From Actinoalloteichus fjordicus (GTDB lineage: Bacteria; Actinomycetota; Actinomycetes; Mycobacteriales; Pseudonocardiaceae), in the NCBI RefSeq assembly GCF_001941625.1, contig NZ_CP016076.1:806001-870000 (forward strand): a DNA stretch of 64,000 bases, read 5' to 3'. The notes below the pieces were generated by a model. It did no database searches. It was not told the origin of the DNA and was given only the letters and a program-made list of their open reading frames with translations. A program made the translations under genes and the position numbers. Shown piece by piece: positions 33,721 through 41,367 of this stretch (the stretch's first letter is position 1; every line of letters starts with the position of its first letter).

Positions 33721-34881
33721 GTGTCAGTGAAGATCTCCAACGTCAGCACCGCCGTGCTCGGCACGCCGTGGCGGAACCTGACCTACGTCATCGTGGAGAC
33801 CGACGAGGGTCTGCGCGGCGTCGGTGAGGTGCGGATGCTCAACCACACCGACGCGCTGATCGGCTACCTTGCCGAGGCCGTCGGGAATCACGTGCTGGGC
33901 AGCGATCCGTTCGACATCGAGTCGCTGGTGTCGCGGATGTACCACAACGACTTCGGCCGGGCGGGCGAGATCGTCATGTCCGGCATCGCCGTCATCGAGA
34001 TGGCCTGCTGGGACATCATCGGCAAGGCGCTGGACCAGCCGGTGTACCGGCTGTTGGGCGGCGCGGTGCGCGACAAGATCAAGGCCTACGCCAACGGCTG
34101 GTACACCGTGGAGCGGACGCCGGAGGAGTTCCATGCCGCCGCCCGCAAGGTCGTCGACTTCGGTTACCAGGCACTGAAGTTCGACCCCTTCGGCCCCGGC
34201 CGGATGGAGTTGGACCACGCCGAGACGGTGCGCTCCATCGAGCTGGTCGAGGCCGTGCGGGACGCGGTCGGCCCCGAGGTCGAGTTGCTGGTGGAGATGC
34301 ACGGCCGCTTCACCTCGGCCACGGCGTCCCGGATCGCCCGGCTGCTGCGCCCGTACGACCCGGCGTGGCTGGAGGAGCCGACCCCGCCGGACGACATCGA
34401 GGCGCTGGCGAAGTTCTCCGCGACCGCCGAGGCACCGGTGGCGACGGGGGAGCGGCTGCACACCAGACACGAGTTCCGGCAGCTCTTCGCCTTGCAGGCG
34501 GCCGACATCATCCAGGCCGACATCTCGCACTTCGGCGGCATCCTGGAGTTGAAGAAACTCGCCGCGACGGCCGAGACCCATCACATGATGGTGGCGCCGC
34601 ACAACGTGGGCGGCGCGGTGCTCACGGCGGCCAACCTGCACCTGGCCGCCTGCACGACGAACTTCAAGATCCAGGAGCACTTCAACGACTTCGCCGACTC
34701 CTTCGTCAAGGACGTCGCACCGGGCAATCCCGAGGTCGTCGACGGCTACTTCGCCCTGCCCACCGGGCCGGGCCTGGGCATCGAGCTGGATCTGGACGCC
34801 GTGGCGGAGCACCCTCGGCAGAAGGTGAACTTCAACCTGTTCAAGGACGGGTGGCAGCGAAGGGACACGGTGACGTCGTAG
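33721..34881 (+). CDS. Enolase-superfamily sugar-acid dehydratase (GalD-like)
   Basis: 386 aa of the mandelate racemase/muconate lactonising group. Metal ligands E192 (LLVEMHGR), E218 (WLEEPTPP) and E244 (ATGERLH), with H194 and H294 (VAPHNVGG) as acid/base residues, reproduce the spacing I recall for E. coli galactonate dehydratase (D183, H185, E209, E235, H285, all shifted by nine). The KxD-type motif ALKFDPFGPG (K153) is also present. It should dehydrate an aldonate to a 2-keto-3-deoxy acid; in this locus L-arabinonate or galactonate are candidate substrates. The GTG start follows a purine-rich GAAGGAGAAGG. Confidence 0.88.
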   Translation: MSVKISNVSTAVLGTPWRNLTYVIVETDEGLRGVGEVRMLNHTDALIGYLAEAVGNHVLGSDPFDIESLVSRMYHNDFGRAGEIVMSGIAVIEMACWDIIGKALDQPVYRLLGGAVRDKIKAYANGWYTVERTPEEFHAAARKVVDFGYQALKFDPFGPGRMELDHAETVRSIELVEAVRDAVGPEVELLVEMHGRFTSATASRIARLLRPYDPAWLEEPTPPDDIEALAKFSATAEAPVATGERLHTRHEFRQLFALQAADIIQADISHFGGILELKKLAATAETHHMMVAPHNVGGAVLTAANLHLAACTTNFKIQEHFNDFADSFVKDVAPGNPEVVDGYFALPTGPGLGIELDLDAVAEHPRQKVNFNLFKDGWQRRDTVTS

Positions 34882-35013
34882 TTCGCGGGCGGTCCTGCTC
34901 GGACTGTCGGTGAGCGGTCGTGGCGATGGAGTGCGTTCTGGCGCGCCCCGTCGCCACGGCCGCTGCTGTGCTGGGGTCGTCGGCTGCTCGGTCGGGGGCT
35001 GGCGATGCTGCGA

Positions 35014-35205
35014 TCAGTTCGCGCACTTCACGGATGCCACGAAGGCGGCGAAGGCGTGCTGGTCGACGACGAGGGTGCCGCCGTCGGGGTTCTTGGTGTC
35101 TCTGATGCCGACCAGGCCCGGCGAGATGCCGACCTCGACGCAGTTTCCGTTTCCGGCGGTGCGCGTCGACGTCTTCCATCGGGCAGGTGCAGGTCCCTTG
35201 TTCAT
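35014..35205 (-). CDS. DUF397 protein (copy 2)
   Basis: 63 aa from ATG 35205, preceded on its strand by GGAGTGATC. The sequence follows the DUF397 pattern: a W-x-TSTRT-type start, GNCVEVG, VGIRDTKNPDGGTLVV and an AFAAFVASVK end. DUF397 proteins are small partners of Scr1-type XRE regulators in actinomycetes; in Streptomyces a homologous trio affects antibiotic production. It is a near duplicate of the gene just upstream (shared VGIRDTKN and DGGTLV blocks), indicating recent tandem duplication. The longer open frame from 35256 overlaps that neighbour and is not used. Confidence 0.85.
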   Translation of the reverse strand: MNKGPAPARWKTSTRTAGNGNCVEVGISPGLVGIRDTKNPDGGTLVVDQHAFAAFVASVKCAN

Positions 35206-35209
35206 TGGA

Positions 35210-35410
35210 TCACTCCTGTTTGCGAGTGGCAGCAATCTTCTGGATGAAGGCGGCAAATGTCCGCTGGTCGATGACGAGGGTGCCGCCGTCGCGGTTCTTC
35301 GTGTCGCGGATACCGACTAGGCCCGTACCGAGCCCGACCTCGACACAGTTCTCGCCGCCGGACCGTCTCGCGGTGCGCCAGGCAGACAGGGCGGGCTGTA
35401 AGTCAGCCAT
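35210..35410 (-). CDS. DUF397 protein (copy 1)
   Basis: 66 aa; begins MADLQPALSAWRTARRSGG and contains ENCVEVG, LVGIRDTKNRDGGTLVI and TFAAFIQKI. It starts two bases after the stop of the XRE regulator, so the two are co-translated, and its stop lies four bases before the start of the second copy. The arrangement regulator-DUF397-DUF397 forms one operon. The protein probably binds or antagonises the XRE regulator; this is known only by analogy. Confidence 0.9.
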   Translation of the reverse strand: MADLQPALSAWRTARRSGGENCVEVGLGTGLVGIRDTKNRDGGTLVIDQRTFAAFIQKIAATRKQE

Positions 35411-35412
35411 GA

Positions 35413-36276
35413 CTACTCCATCTCCTTCACAACGTGCCGGATGAGGTCGGCGGACTCGGCCGGGCTCATCGCCATTTCGGTCAGCGTAGAGTGCGCTGCC
35501 AGGTGAGCCTCCACCTCGGCTGGATCATCGACGATGACGGCTGATGAGATGTGCTCGATCTGTACGAGCGGGTCATCCTTGTCGCTGAACTGCAACGCGA
35601 TGAACGACCCGATCAAGCCGCGGTGCGCTCGAACCGTCGCCGCCGTGGGCAACACCTGCAAGCTGATGTTCGGTCGCTCTGCCGTGCGAATCAGATGCCG
35701 CAGTTGATCGACGAGGAGCGTGGCGCCGCCGATCGGCCGGTGAAGAACTGCTTCGTCGATGACGACGTCATAACTCACCGTGTCTCGGGACAACAGCGTC
35801 TGACGTGCCATACGGGTCGCAACCCGCGCCTCGATCTCTGCTGGGCGGCTTGCCCATGCGCCTGCAAGTTGCCGCGCGTACTCCGCCGTCTGCAGCAGTC
35901 CTGGCACGACGTCCAATGTCCATTCGACGATGCCGCTGGCCTGATCCTCCCAATCGATCCACGACTGCATGAGCGGTGACAGCCCTGGTCTGTCCCCTTC
36001 CCACCAGTGACTCTCGCTCGCCCGGCGAGCGAGGTCCATCACGTACGACGCGGCGCTACCACCGACTCCCATTGCGGCGAGCAATACGGCTGTTTCTTCT
36101 GGAGTGGGTACGCGCTCGCCAGTCTCCATTCGTCCGATGGTCGACCGGGACAGATCAGGAGTGCGGGCGGCAACGTCGTCGATCGTCATCCCTGCGTCGG
36201 TGCGCGAGCGATGGAGACTTGCCGCCAGCCCTCGCGATCGGGCGGTTCGGTTGGTTCGGGATCGCGCTCGGCTCAT
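35413..36276 (-). CDS. XRE-family regulator, Scr1/DUF5753 type
   Basis: 287 aa. The helix-turn-helix spans about residues 15-75 (LAASLHRSRTDAGMTIDDVA, RSTIGRMETGERVPTPEE). The DUF5753 domain fills the rest, with SHWWEGDRPGLSP, YDVVIDEAVLHRPIGG, PNISLQVLP and HRGLIGSFIALQF, all typical Scr1-family stretches. Such proteins occur with DUF397 partners and have been described as toxin-antitoxin-like or as activators of specialised metabolism. A perfect 14-bp palindrome GTGGGATATCCCAC 53 bases upstream of its start is a candidate binding site for autoregulation and for control of the divergent small-gene operon. Confidence 0.92.
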   Translation of the reverse strand: MSRARSRTNRTARSRGLAASLHRSRTDAGMTIDDVAARTPDLSRSTIGRMETGERVPTPEETAVLLAAMGVGGSAASYVMDLARRASESHWWEGDRPGLSPLMQSWIDWEDQASGIVEWTLDVVPGLLQTAEYARQLAGAWASRPAEIEARVATRMARQTLLSRDTVSYDVVIDEAVLHRPIGGATLLVDQLRHLIRTAERPNISLQVLPTAATVRAHRGLIGSFIALQFSDKDDPLVQIEHISSAVIVDDPAEVEAHLAAHSTLTEMAMSPAESADLIRHVVKEME

Positions 36277-36328
36277 GGCGATCAGCGTAGGAGAGCTCAG
36301 TCCCGCGCTGGATCACCCGATCGAGACG

Positions 36329-36342
36329 GTGGGATATCCCAC
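36329..36342. promoter_or_regulatory. Perfect palindrome GTGGGATATCCCAC
   Basis: A 14-bp perfect palindrome between the XRE gene and the divergent operon. On the + strand a TATGAT -10-like hexamer lies at 36363-36368, about 20 bases downstream, so a regulator bound here could cover the -35 region of the + strand promoter. Confidence 0.6.
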
Positions 36343-36375
36343 AAGTCGTGGTTCTATCTTGTTATGATCGGGAAT

Positions 36376-36432
36376 ATGCACACCTCACGGTTTCTTGACT
36401 GCATCGCCGCAAGTCACAGTGACGCCTCATGA
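36376..36432 (+). CDS. 18-codon leader peptide candidate
   Basis: An ORF of 18 residues (MHTSRFLDCIAASHSDAS) whose TGA overlaps the ATG of the first gene of the small-gene operon (ATGA at 36429-36432). It begins 8 bases after the TATGAT element, so it would be at the very 5-prime end of the message, probably leaderless. The coupling suggests translation control of the operon. Length is too short to judge by composition. Confidence 0.35.
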   Translation: MHTSRFLDCIAASHSDAS

Positions 36433-36635
36433 CCGCCCTCACCGTCGTTGGCCTGACGCTCCTCACCAGCGGAATCCCGCTGGCCGCCTACGGCTACCTG
36501 ACCCCTCGGCCCCGGCCGCGCCGTGCGCGCACGGTCTCCGTGTCCTCGATCCTCGCCCGGTGCGCCGTCGACCGGCCGCCGCCGGGCTACCGCACGGCAT
36601 TCGCCGGAACCCTGGAGCTGGGGGTGCGGTCATGA
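36429..36635 (+). CDS. Small membrane protein, first of a coupled small-gene chain
   Basis: 68 aa: one hydrophobic helix at residues 2-22 (LTVVGLTLLTSGIPLAAYGYL) followed by an Arg/Pro-rich cytoplasmic part. No known domain recognised. The start overlaps the leader peptide stop and its own stop overlaps the next ATG by four bases. The five genes of this chain overlap or abut head to tail, so they are surely one unit, divergent from the Scr1-type regulator. Confidence 0.65.
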   Translation: MTALTVVGLTLLTSGIPLAAYGYLTPRPRPRRARTVSVSSILARCAVDRPPPGYRTAFAGTLELGVRS

Positions 36636-37018
36636 CGGCGACGCACGACCCACGCCCCGTCCCGGCGGAGTGGCTGGGCTTCCTGGGCAGGCATCCGGCC
36701 GCGCTGGTCGTCGGTGCCGTCGGGCGAGTGGTCTCGCTGGAGGGAAGCCGTGCCCACAGCGGTCGGGTCGGCGCGGAGATCACCAGAGCCGTTGCCGCTC
36801 AACTGATCGAGACTTGCACCGACGGCACCCGCTGCGAATGGGCGGCGTGGTGGCAGGGCGTGACCCGCGCCCTTCGCGCCGGGCCATCCGGCGCGGGCGT
36901 CGAGATCTCCGTGTTGGAGCACGGGACGATGCTCGGCCGCTGGCGGGTGACGTCGTCGCGGCTGCCTGCGTTGACAGCGAGTCTTCGCACCGCCATTACC
37001 GAGGCGGGGAAGCCGTGA
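36632..37018 (+). CDS. Unknown 128-aa protein of the small-gene chain
   Basis: Soluble protein with HPAALVVGAVGRVVSLEGSR near the start and a Trp-containing middle (CEWAAWWQGVTRAL). No catalytic motif recognised. It starts in the overlap ATGA with the preceding gene and its stop overlaps the next ATG by one base. The frame upstream to 36395 is open but is a shadow of the first gene. Confidence 0.65.
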   Translation: MTATHDPRPVPAEWLGFLGRHPAALVVGAVGRVVSLEGSRAHSGRVGAEITRAVAAQLIETCTDGTRCEWAAWWQGVTRALRAGPSGAGVEISVLEHGTMLGRWRVTSSRLPALTASLRTAITEAGKP

Positions 37019-37242
37019 TGCGCCCGGAATGGTTCGTGCGGTCAGTGCGGCAGGGCGACACCCACCACGGGGTCGTCGAGCAGTGCGGCGGGACGGTCGT
37101 CGTCCGGCCCGCCTGCGGAGGAGAATCGTTCACCGCGCTGAACCGGTGGCCGATCCACGAGTTCTATTACGACGACCAGGAATGCCCGGACTGCCTCGGC
37201 TCGTCGCTCCGACCTCGCCTCGTGCTGGTGGCGGCATCATGA
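37018..37242 (+). CDS. Small putative zinc-binding protein of the small-gene chain
   Basis: 74 aa with four Cys: C in VVEQCGG, C in VRPACGG, and the CPDC pair in DDQECPDCLG. The pattern could bind one zinc ion. A central ALNRWPIHEFYYDDQE segment is rich in aromatic and acidic residues. Start overlaps the upstream stop by one base; its stop overlaps the next ATG. Function unknown. Confidence 0.65.
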   Translation: MRPEWFVRSVRQGDTHHGVVEQCGGTVVVRPACGGESFTALNRWPIHEFYYDDQECPDCLGSSLRPRLVLVAAS

Positions 37243-37346
37243 CGCCATCCCGAGACAACCGCACGACGCGGATCACCGCGCTGCTGCCGAATCGGGCCGC
37301 ACGAATCCGGCCCTATGTCCTGGCGATCACCGGAGGCCCGCGATGA
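37239..37346 (+). CDS. 35-aa basic peptide of the small-gene chain
   Basis: MTPSRDNRTTRITALLPNRA and a short hydrophobic end; strongly basic. It starts in an ATGA overlap with the upstream gene and its own TGA overlaps the next ATG. The existence of the gene rests on this perfect chain of overlaps; composition alone would not prove it. Confidence 0.5.
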   Translation: MTPSRDNRTTRITALLPNRAARIRPYVLAITGGPR

Positions 37347-37825
37347 CCGAGGAACGAGAGATCGCTGACGAGCCTCGACTGATCGAGCAGGTCACCCTGC
37401 CTACGGTCGGGCTCGTGTGCCAACGCCATGCGATCTTCGTCAACACTGGCGAGACCCTTCCGGCCGAAGGTGAAGCGGCGCTTGCACTCTGCGGCGTGCG
37501 CGTCACCCTCGGGCCTGCTCCCGAGGAGATGCTCCCCGGCGTGCCCGCCGAGGTCGTCGACTGCGCTGATTGTCAGGGGATCATCTGGGACGAGCCCGAC
37601 CCACGCCCTGCCCATGCCCGACCGCGCCTCTACATCCGCCGTGTCGGCACCGTGCCGGTCCACATCGTCGACGTCGAAGGCCTCACCGCCACCACGATGA
37701 CCAGCCTGTGCCGCACCGTCTTCCACCTCGGCGAGGCGCTCGAGCAGCTCGCGCCCGGTGCAGGCGCGCCCTGCACGGGGTGTCTCCTCGCCTCGTTATC
37801 GAGACCGGCCCTGCTCGCTCCTTGA
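37343..37825 (+). CDS. Unknown 160-aa protein with CxxC pairs, last of the small-gene chain
   Basis: Contains CxxC pairs in VVDCADCQG and APCTGCLLA plus an isolated Cys near GLVCQRHA, suggesting metal binding like the 74-aa neighbour. The N-terminal third reads GLVCQRHAIFVNTGE and GEAALALCGVRV. No enzyme motif recognised. A rare TTA codon lies at 37796-37798. It ends the operon; the following 132 bases lack a clear hairpin. Confidence 0.65.
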   Translation: MTEEREIADEPRLIEQVTLPTVGLVCQRHAIFVNTGETLPAEGEAALALCGVRVTLGPAPEEMLPGVPAEVVDCADCQGIIWDEPDPRPAHARPRLYIRRVGTVPVHIVDVEGLTATTMTSLCRTVFHLGEALEQLAPGAGAPCTGCLLASLSRPALLAP

Positions 37826-37957
37826 CCCTGGACGCCATCTCGTCACGGGACCGAGCACGCTCACCTGTTCGGCGCTGTCGCCGTCGTCCGCCGTCCGGCA
37901 GCATGTCGGTTCAGCCATGGGGATGACGGTCATCGAACCGGGGGAGGCGGCCCGAGA

Positions 37958-38233
37958 ATGGCGCGGAAACTGACGCTGGTGTCGAGGAATGACGGATCGG
38001 ACGCCTTCTGGGTGGTCGATCAGGCCGGAAACAAGCTGGTGGGCGAGGCGATTCCCAGCGACGTCCATCGTGGACGATGGCGGGCGGCGGTAGCCGATCC
38101 TCGGCAGGGATACAGCTTCGTCTGCGTGACCGAGCGCGGCGAGACCTTGGTCGACTATTCGCAGGTGGGCACCGAGACCTTCAGCAGCCCCCAGGACGCC
38201 ATGGCCGCCGTGGCGCGACACCGGATCGTCTGA
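37958..38233 (+). CDS. Unknown 91-aa protein
   Basis: Small soluble protein (MARKLTLVSRNDGSDAFWVV start) with aromatic beta-strand pattern and the block GEAIPSDVHRGRWR. No known domain. A 33-bp stretch coding that block recurs in degraded form at 40144-40176 beyond the kinase gene, pointing to duplication and decay. Confidence 0.6.
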   Translation: MARKLTLVSRNDGSDAFWVVDQAGNKLVGEAIPSDVHRGRWRAAVADPRQGYSFVCVTERGETLVDYSQVGTETFSSPQDAMAAVARHRIV

Positions 38234-38587
38234 CCCAACGACTGCGCCGGACGGCCTGCCCGGCGGCCTCGACCCGAGGCCGCATCGGGCCCGCGAACTC
38301 GGGAGTGGCACCGGCGGACCAGGGTAGGCGGGGATCGCGGCGGTGATGCTCCGACACCGCGACGACACCGCAGTGCTCCGAATCGGCGGCGGCGCGCATC
38401 GGCGCCCGTCTGCCCAGGCCTTCGCAGTACTGAGCCCCACGCGCCCCTACACCGCCCGTCATGGACGCCGAACGAGCAGACCTGCCCTCATCGGCGATCC
38501 CCCCGTGATCGGCGACCCGGCGCGATGCTGCGTGCGAGTCGCCGATCACGAGATCCGCCGAGCCGCCACCAGCGCTCGAGCACGGCA
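38234..38587. other. Convergent intergenic region with long inverted repeat
   Basis: No gene supported. It holds the 13-bp inverted repeat at 38504-38550 listed next, and short direct repeats of ATCGGCGA. Confidence 0.5.
38504..38550. terminator. 13-bp inverted repeat downstream of the kinase gene
   Basis: CGTGATCGGCGAC (38504-38516) and GTCGCCGATCACG (38538-38550) are perfectly complementary with a 21-base loop. It lies 38 bases beyond the kinase stop on the minus strand and between converging genes, so a terminator is likely; a regulator site is possible. Confidence 0.55.
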
Positions 38588-39973
38588 TCAGTGTGCGAGC
38601 GCCGAGCGCCGCGCGCTGGCGACGGCTGCCACCGCCGCAACGGAAGTCAACGGAGAGATGACGTATACGAGGAGCCCGCGTAGATCGCCTATCGGCACCA
38701 ACGCACCGGTCAGCACCGCCTGCAGGCTGGGAGTCAGAGTATGCAGGGCGACCACGATCCCGACCGTCACGATGATTCCGCGCCCGGCCGCTTGACGCTG
38801 AGACAGCAGTAGCACCCCCACGACGAGTAGGGCCATCTCGACGACGGCGAGCACCAGGTTCGTCCACAACAGCGCGATCGGTGCTCCGCGTTCGTCGAGG
38901 GCCCCGGCGGCCTCGAACGTGAGGAACAGCAGGCCCGGAATACACAGCAAGGGCAGCACCAGCGCGGCTGTCGATGCGGCCCTGTCCTGCCTTCTCGCCG
39001 TCGAGCGGCCCGAGTCCCGGTGAGGGTGTCCGGTCTGAGCATCGAGCAGCCGTGTGCCACCGCCGCGCCGCTGCTGCGCGGTCGGTCCGGAGCCGAGATC
39101 GATCGTGGTCTGCATGCGACGTTCATCGATCATCGTCGAGATCGTCGGTGGGAGCCAGCGGGTCGTCGTCCGACCGAATTCAGCGAGCTCGTCGATGATG
39201 TCGGCCACACTGGGGCGGCGGCCGGGGTCCTTGGCCAGGCAGCGTCGCACCGTGCCCGCCAGACGGCTCGGCAGGCCGACGAGGTCGGGTTCGTCGTGGA
39301 CGATGCGGTACACGATCGCCTCGGCAGGGCCGGTGCCGAACGGACTGCGACCGGTGGCGGCGAACGCCAGGATGAGACCGAGCGAGAACACGTCGCTGGA
39401 CGGACCGATCTCCTGACCGCGCGCCTGTTCGGGAGACATGAACGACGGGGTGCCGACGACGACGCGGGAGAGGGTGTGGGAGGTGCTGTCGAGCGCACGC
39501 GCGATGCCGAAGTCGATGACGCGGGGACCATCGTCGGCGAGGATCACGTTCGACGGCTTGAGGTCTCGGTGAACCAGGCCACAGGCGTGAATCGCGGCGA
39601 GCCCCTCGGCCAGTCCGGCTCCCAGCAGGGCGACCGCCTCAGTGGGAAGCGGTCCGTGCTTCTCGACAGCCTGCTGTAAGGACGGGCCGGGGATGTAGGC
39701 CGTGACCAGCCACGGTGGGACGTCCTCGGGGCCGGCGTCGACGACCTGGGCGGTGTAGAAGCCGCCGACCCGCCGGGCGGCGTCGACTTCCACCGCGAAG
39801 CGGCGCCGGAATTCGACGTCCTCCGCGAGTTCGGCACGCACCAGTTTGACCGCCACCTGACGGCCGCTGCGGGAGCTGCCCAGGAAGACCTGCCCCATTC
39901 CGCCGCCGCCCAGTCGCCCGCGAAGGCGATAGGCGCCCACCTGGCGTGGATCACCGTCGCGCAGGGGATCCAT
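38588..39973 (-). CDS. Membrane Ser/Thr protein kinase
   Basis: 461 aa. The kinase domain (about 12-270) shows the Gly loop GRLGGGGMGQVFLG, Lys in VAVKLVRAE, the catalytic loop HRDLKPSN, the DFG motif in VIDFGIARA and the SPEQ equivalent of APE. A linker of about 55 residues leads to four membrane helices (LVLPLLCIPGLLFLTF, LWTNLVLAVVEMALLVVGVLLL and two more). There is no PASTA or other known extracellular sensor. It is encoded alone. A TTA codon lies at 39677-39679 in the kinase domain. Confidence 0.92.
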   Translation of the reverse strand: MDPLRDGDPRQVGAYRLRGRLGGGGMGQVFLGSSRSGRQVAVKLVRAELAEDVEFRRRFAVEVDAARRVGGFYTAQVVDAGPEDVPPWLVTAYIPGPSLQQAVEKHGPLPTEAVALLGAGLAEGLAAIHACGLVHRDLKPSNVILADDGPRVIDFGIARALDSTSHTLSRVVVGTPSFMSPEQARGQEIGPSSDVFSLGLILAFAATGRSPFGTGPAEAIVYRIVHDEPDLVGLPSRLAGTVRRCLAKDPGRRPSVADIIDELAEFGRTTTRWLPPTISTMIDERRMQTTIDLGSGPTAQQRRGGGTRLLDAQTGHPHRDSGRSTARRQDRAASTAALVLPLLCIPGLLFLTFEAAGALDERGAPIALLWTNLVLAVVEMALLVVGVLLLSQRQAAGRGIIVTVGIVVALHTLTPSLQAVLTGALVPIGDLRGLLVYVISPLTSVAAVAAVASARRSALAH

Positions 39974-40028
39974 CCGGGGTCCTCCTCAGTCGTATGCGTG
40001 CTCTCTTCGGATCGGGCCGATTCTTCCA

Positions 40029-40063
40029 GGGATCAGGGATCAGGGGTCAGGGTCAGGGATCCC
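40029..40063. repeat. Short tandem repeat of GGGATCA units
   Basis: GGGATCA, GGGATCA, GGGGTCA, GGGTCA, GGGATCC in direct succession, 56 bases upstream of the kinase ATG on the minus strand. It is likely to vary in copy number. Confidence 0.75.
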
Positions 40064-40143
40064 AAGGGCATGCTCTCGACAACGGGTACCGAGGGACGAC
40101 GCATCGGACACCCACCGGGCGGTGGGTCGCGCTCGAAGCGGGC

Positions 40144-40176
40144 GGGCGAGGCGTTTCCCGCCGACGTCCATCGTGG
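40144..40176 (+). pseudogene. Degraded fragment of the 91-aa gene
   Basis: GGGCGAGGCG-T-TTCCC-GC-CGACGTCCATCGTGG matches 38041-38073 with three differences. In frame it reads GEAFPADVHRGCG against GEAIPSDVHRGRW in the intact gene. Homology fades on both sides, so only a core of the duplicate survives. Confidence 0.6.
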
Positions 40177-40991
40177 CTGCGGCAGATCCTCTGCACGGAG
40201 CACCGGTTCGCCTGGATGAGTGCGACGGCACGTTCTCGATCCCTCGCAGGCGGGTACGGAGACGTTTCACCGTGCGTGGGACTGGGCACCGTGTCCCGGG
40301 ACATCGGATCAGGCGGTGATCTCCTTTCTTGCCTAGGCAGATGCCCGGCACGCTGGGTGAGGTGGCGAAGGATTACGAAATCCACAACGAGGCGAGGGAC
40401 TCGATCCCTGGGAACGTCTTCGGGTCGGCGCCGTGCACGGCGATGTCGTTCTCCTCCCACCATCGGCCGAGACCCGCACTGCGCTCGTCAGGAACCTCGC
40501 CTAAGGGTGCGCGCGCTGAGTGCGAGGGGAGGTGCGGATATGGGGAATTCGTGGCCGAGACGCACTAGAGGTGCGCTGGCACACCGCCGCCGAGGATCTG
40601 CCCGATGAGTGGGAGGACATCACCGGCAGCCCGGACGCGCTCCTCGGGCTGCTCCGGGAGACCCCGCAGGGCTCCGCTGGCCCGTGTCCGAGCACTGGCC
40701 ACGGCGTCGAGTGGACGGGGACGGCTGCGCTTGATGCGGTCGTAGGCGCCGAGGGTGCGATCGGCCCCGCGCGCGGCACTGACGGCCGCTATGAAGCTCC
40801 GCTCAGGGGTGTCACGATCGACCGCCCGGCCGGCCTCGACACGCTGGCCTGACCGAACGCACCGACCACGGCGGGCACACCAGCAGCCCAAGCACGTACA
40901 CGGCTCTGGTCCATACCGAGACTCCGAATGGAGCAGTTTCATTCCTGACTTCGGTGGACACCTGATCACCACGCATATCGCAGGAGGGGAG

Positions 40992-41300
40992 GTGTTCGAC
41001 CACATGACCGACTCTCAGACCAGGTCGCACTTCGCGACGGCATCGGTGCGATCAGCCACCGCTACTGCTCCGGCCCCGGACGGCTCGCTGACCTCGACCG
41101 TCGATACCGGCCAGGGACGTCAGTCCCCTGGGCCTGCGGCTGTCCTGTCGCCTCCACTCGCAGAGACACCCTCGGGCGCCGCCACCCGGATCAACCCGCT
41201 TACCCAGCCCGACCGCAGTGGACTTCTCCAAGCCGAGCGTCGGCTGTCGACAGTGGTGAGTAGGGGAGTCGGGGACCCGAAGCCGAGTCCCAGACCGTGA
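40992..41300 (+). CDS. Doubtful small disordered protein
   Basis: 102 aa from GTG 40992, with a strong AGGAGGGGAGG just upstream (spacing rather short) and another possible start at ATG 41004. The sequence is Ser/Thr/Pro/Ala-rich without motif (MTDSQTRSHFATASVRSATA near the start). Third-position GC is only moderate. It may be a real but disordered protein or a chance frame in a decayed region. Confidence 0.3.
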   Translation: MFDHMTDSQTRSHFATASVRSATATAPAPDGSLTSTVDTGQGRQSPGPAAVLSPPLAETPSGAATRINPLTQPDRSGLLQAERRLSTVVSRGVGDPKPSPRP

Positions 41301-41367
41301 ACCCGCCTAGCGGGGTCGCCCAACACCGGAGATCAGTTCTCGACGGAGAAGTTCTAGGAGAAGAGCA

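Larger units (their letters stand above)
39974..41367. other. 1.4-kb decayed region with gene fragments
   Basis: Lower coding quality than its surroundings. It contains a GGGATCA-type short repeat (40029-40063), a degraded copy of part of the 91-aa gene (40144-40176) and small frames without clear start signals (for example 40329-40568 and 40520-40852, the latter with AEDLPDEWEDITGSP). One candidate small gene at 40992 is listed separately. It looks like remnants of several genes. Confidence 0.55.

Noticed and set aside
40520-40852. A 110-aa gene in the decayed region
   Set aside because: No ribosome-binding site placed to suit, mixed composition after residue 45 and no recognisable domain; treated as a fragment.
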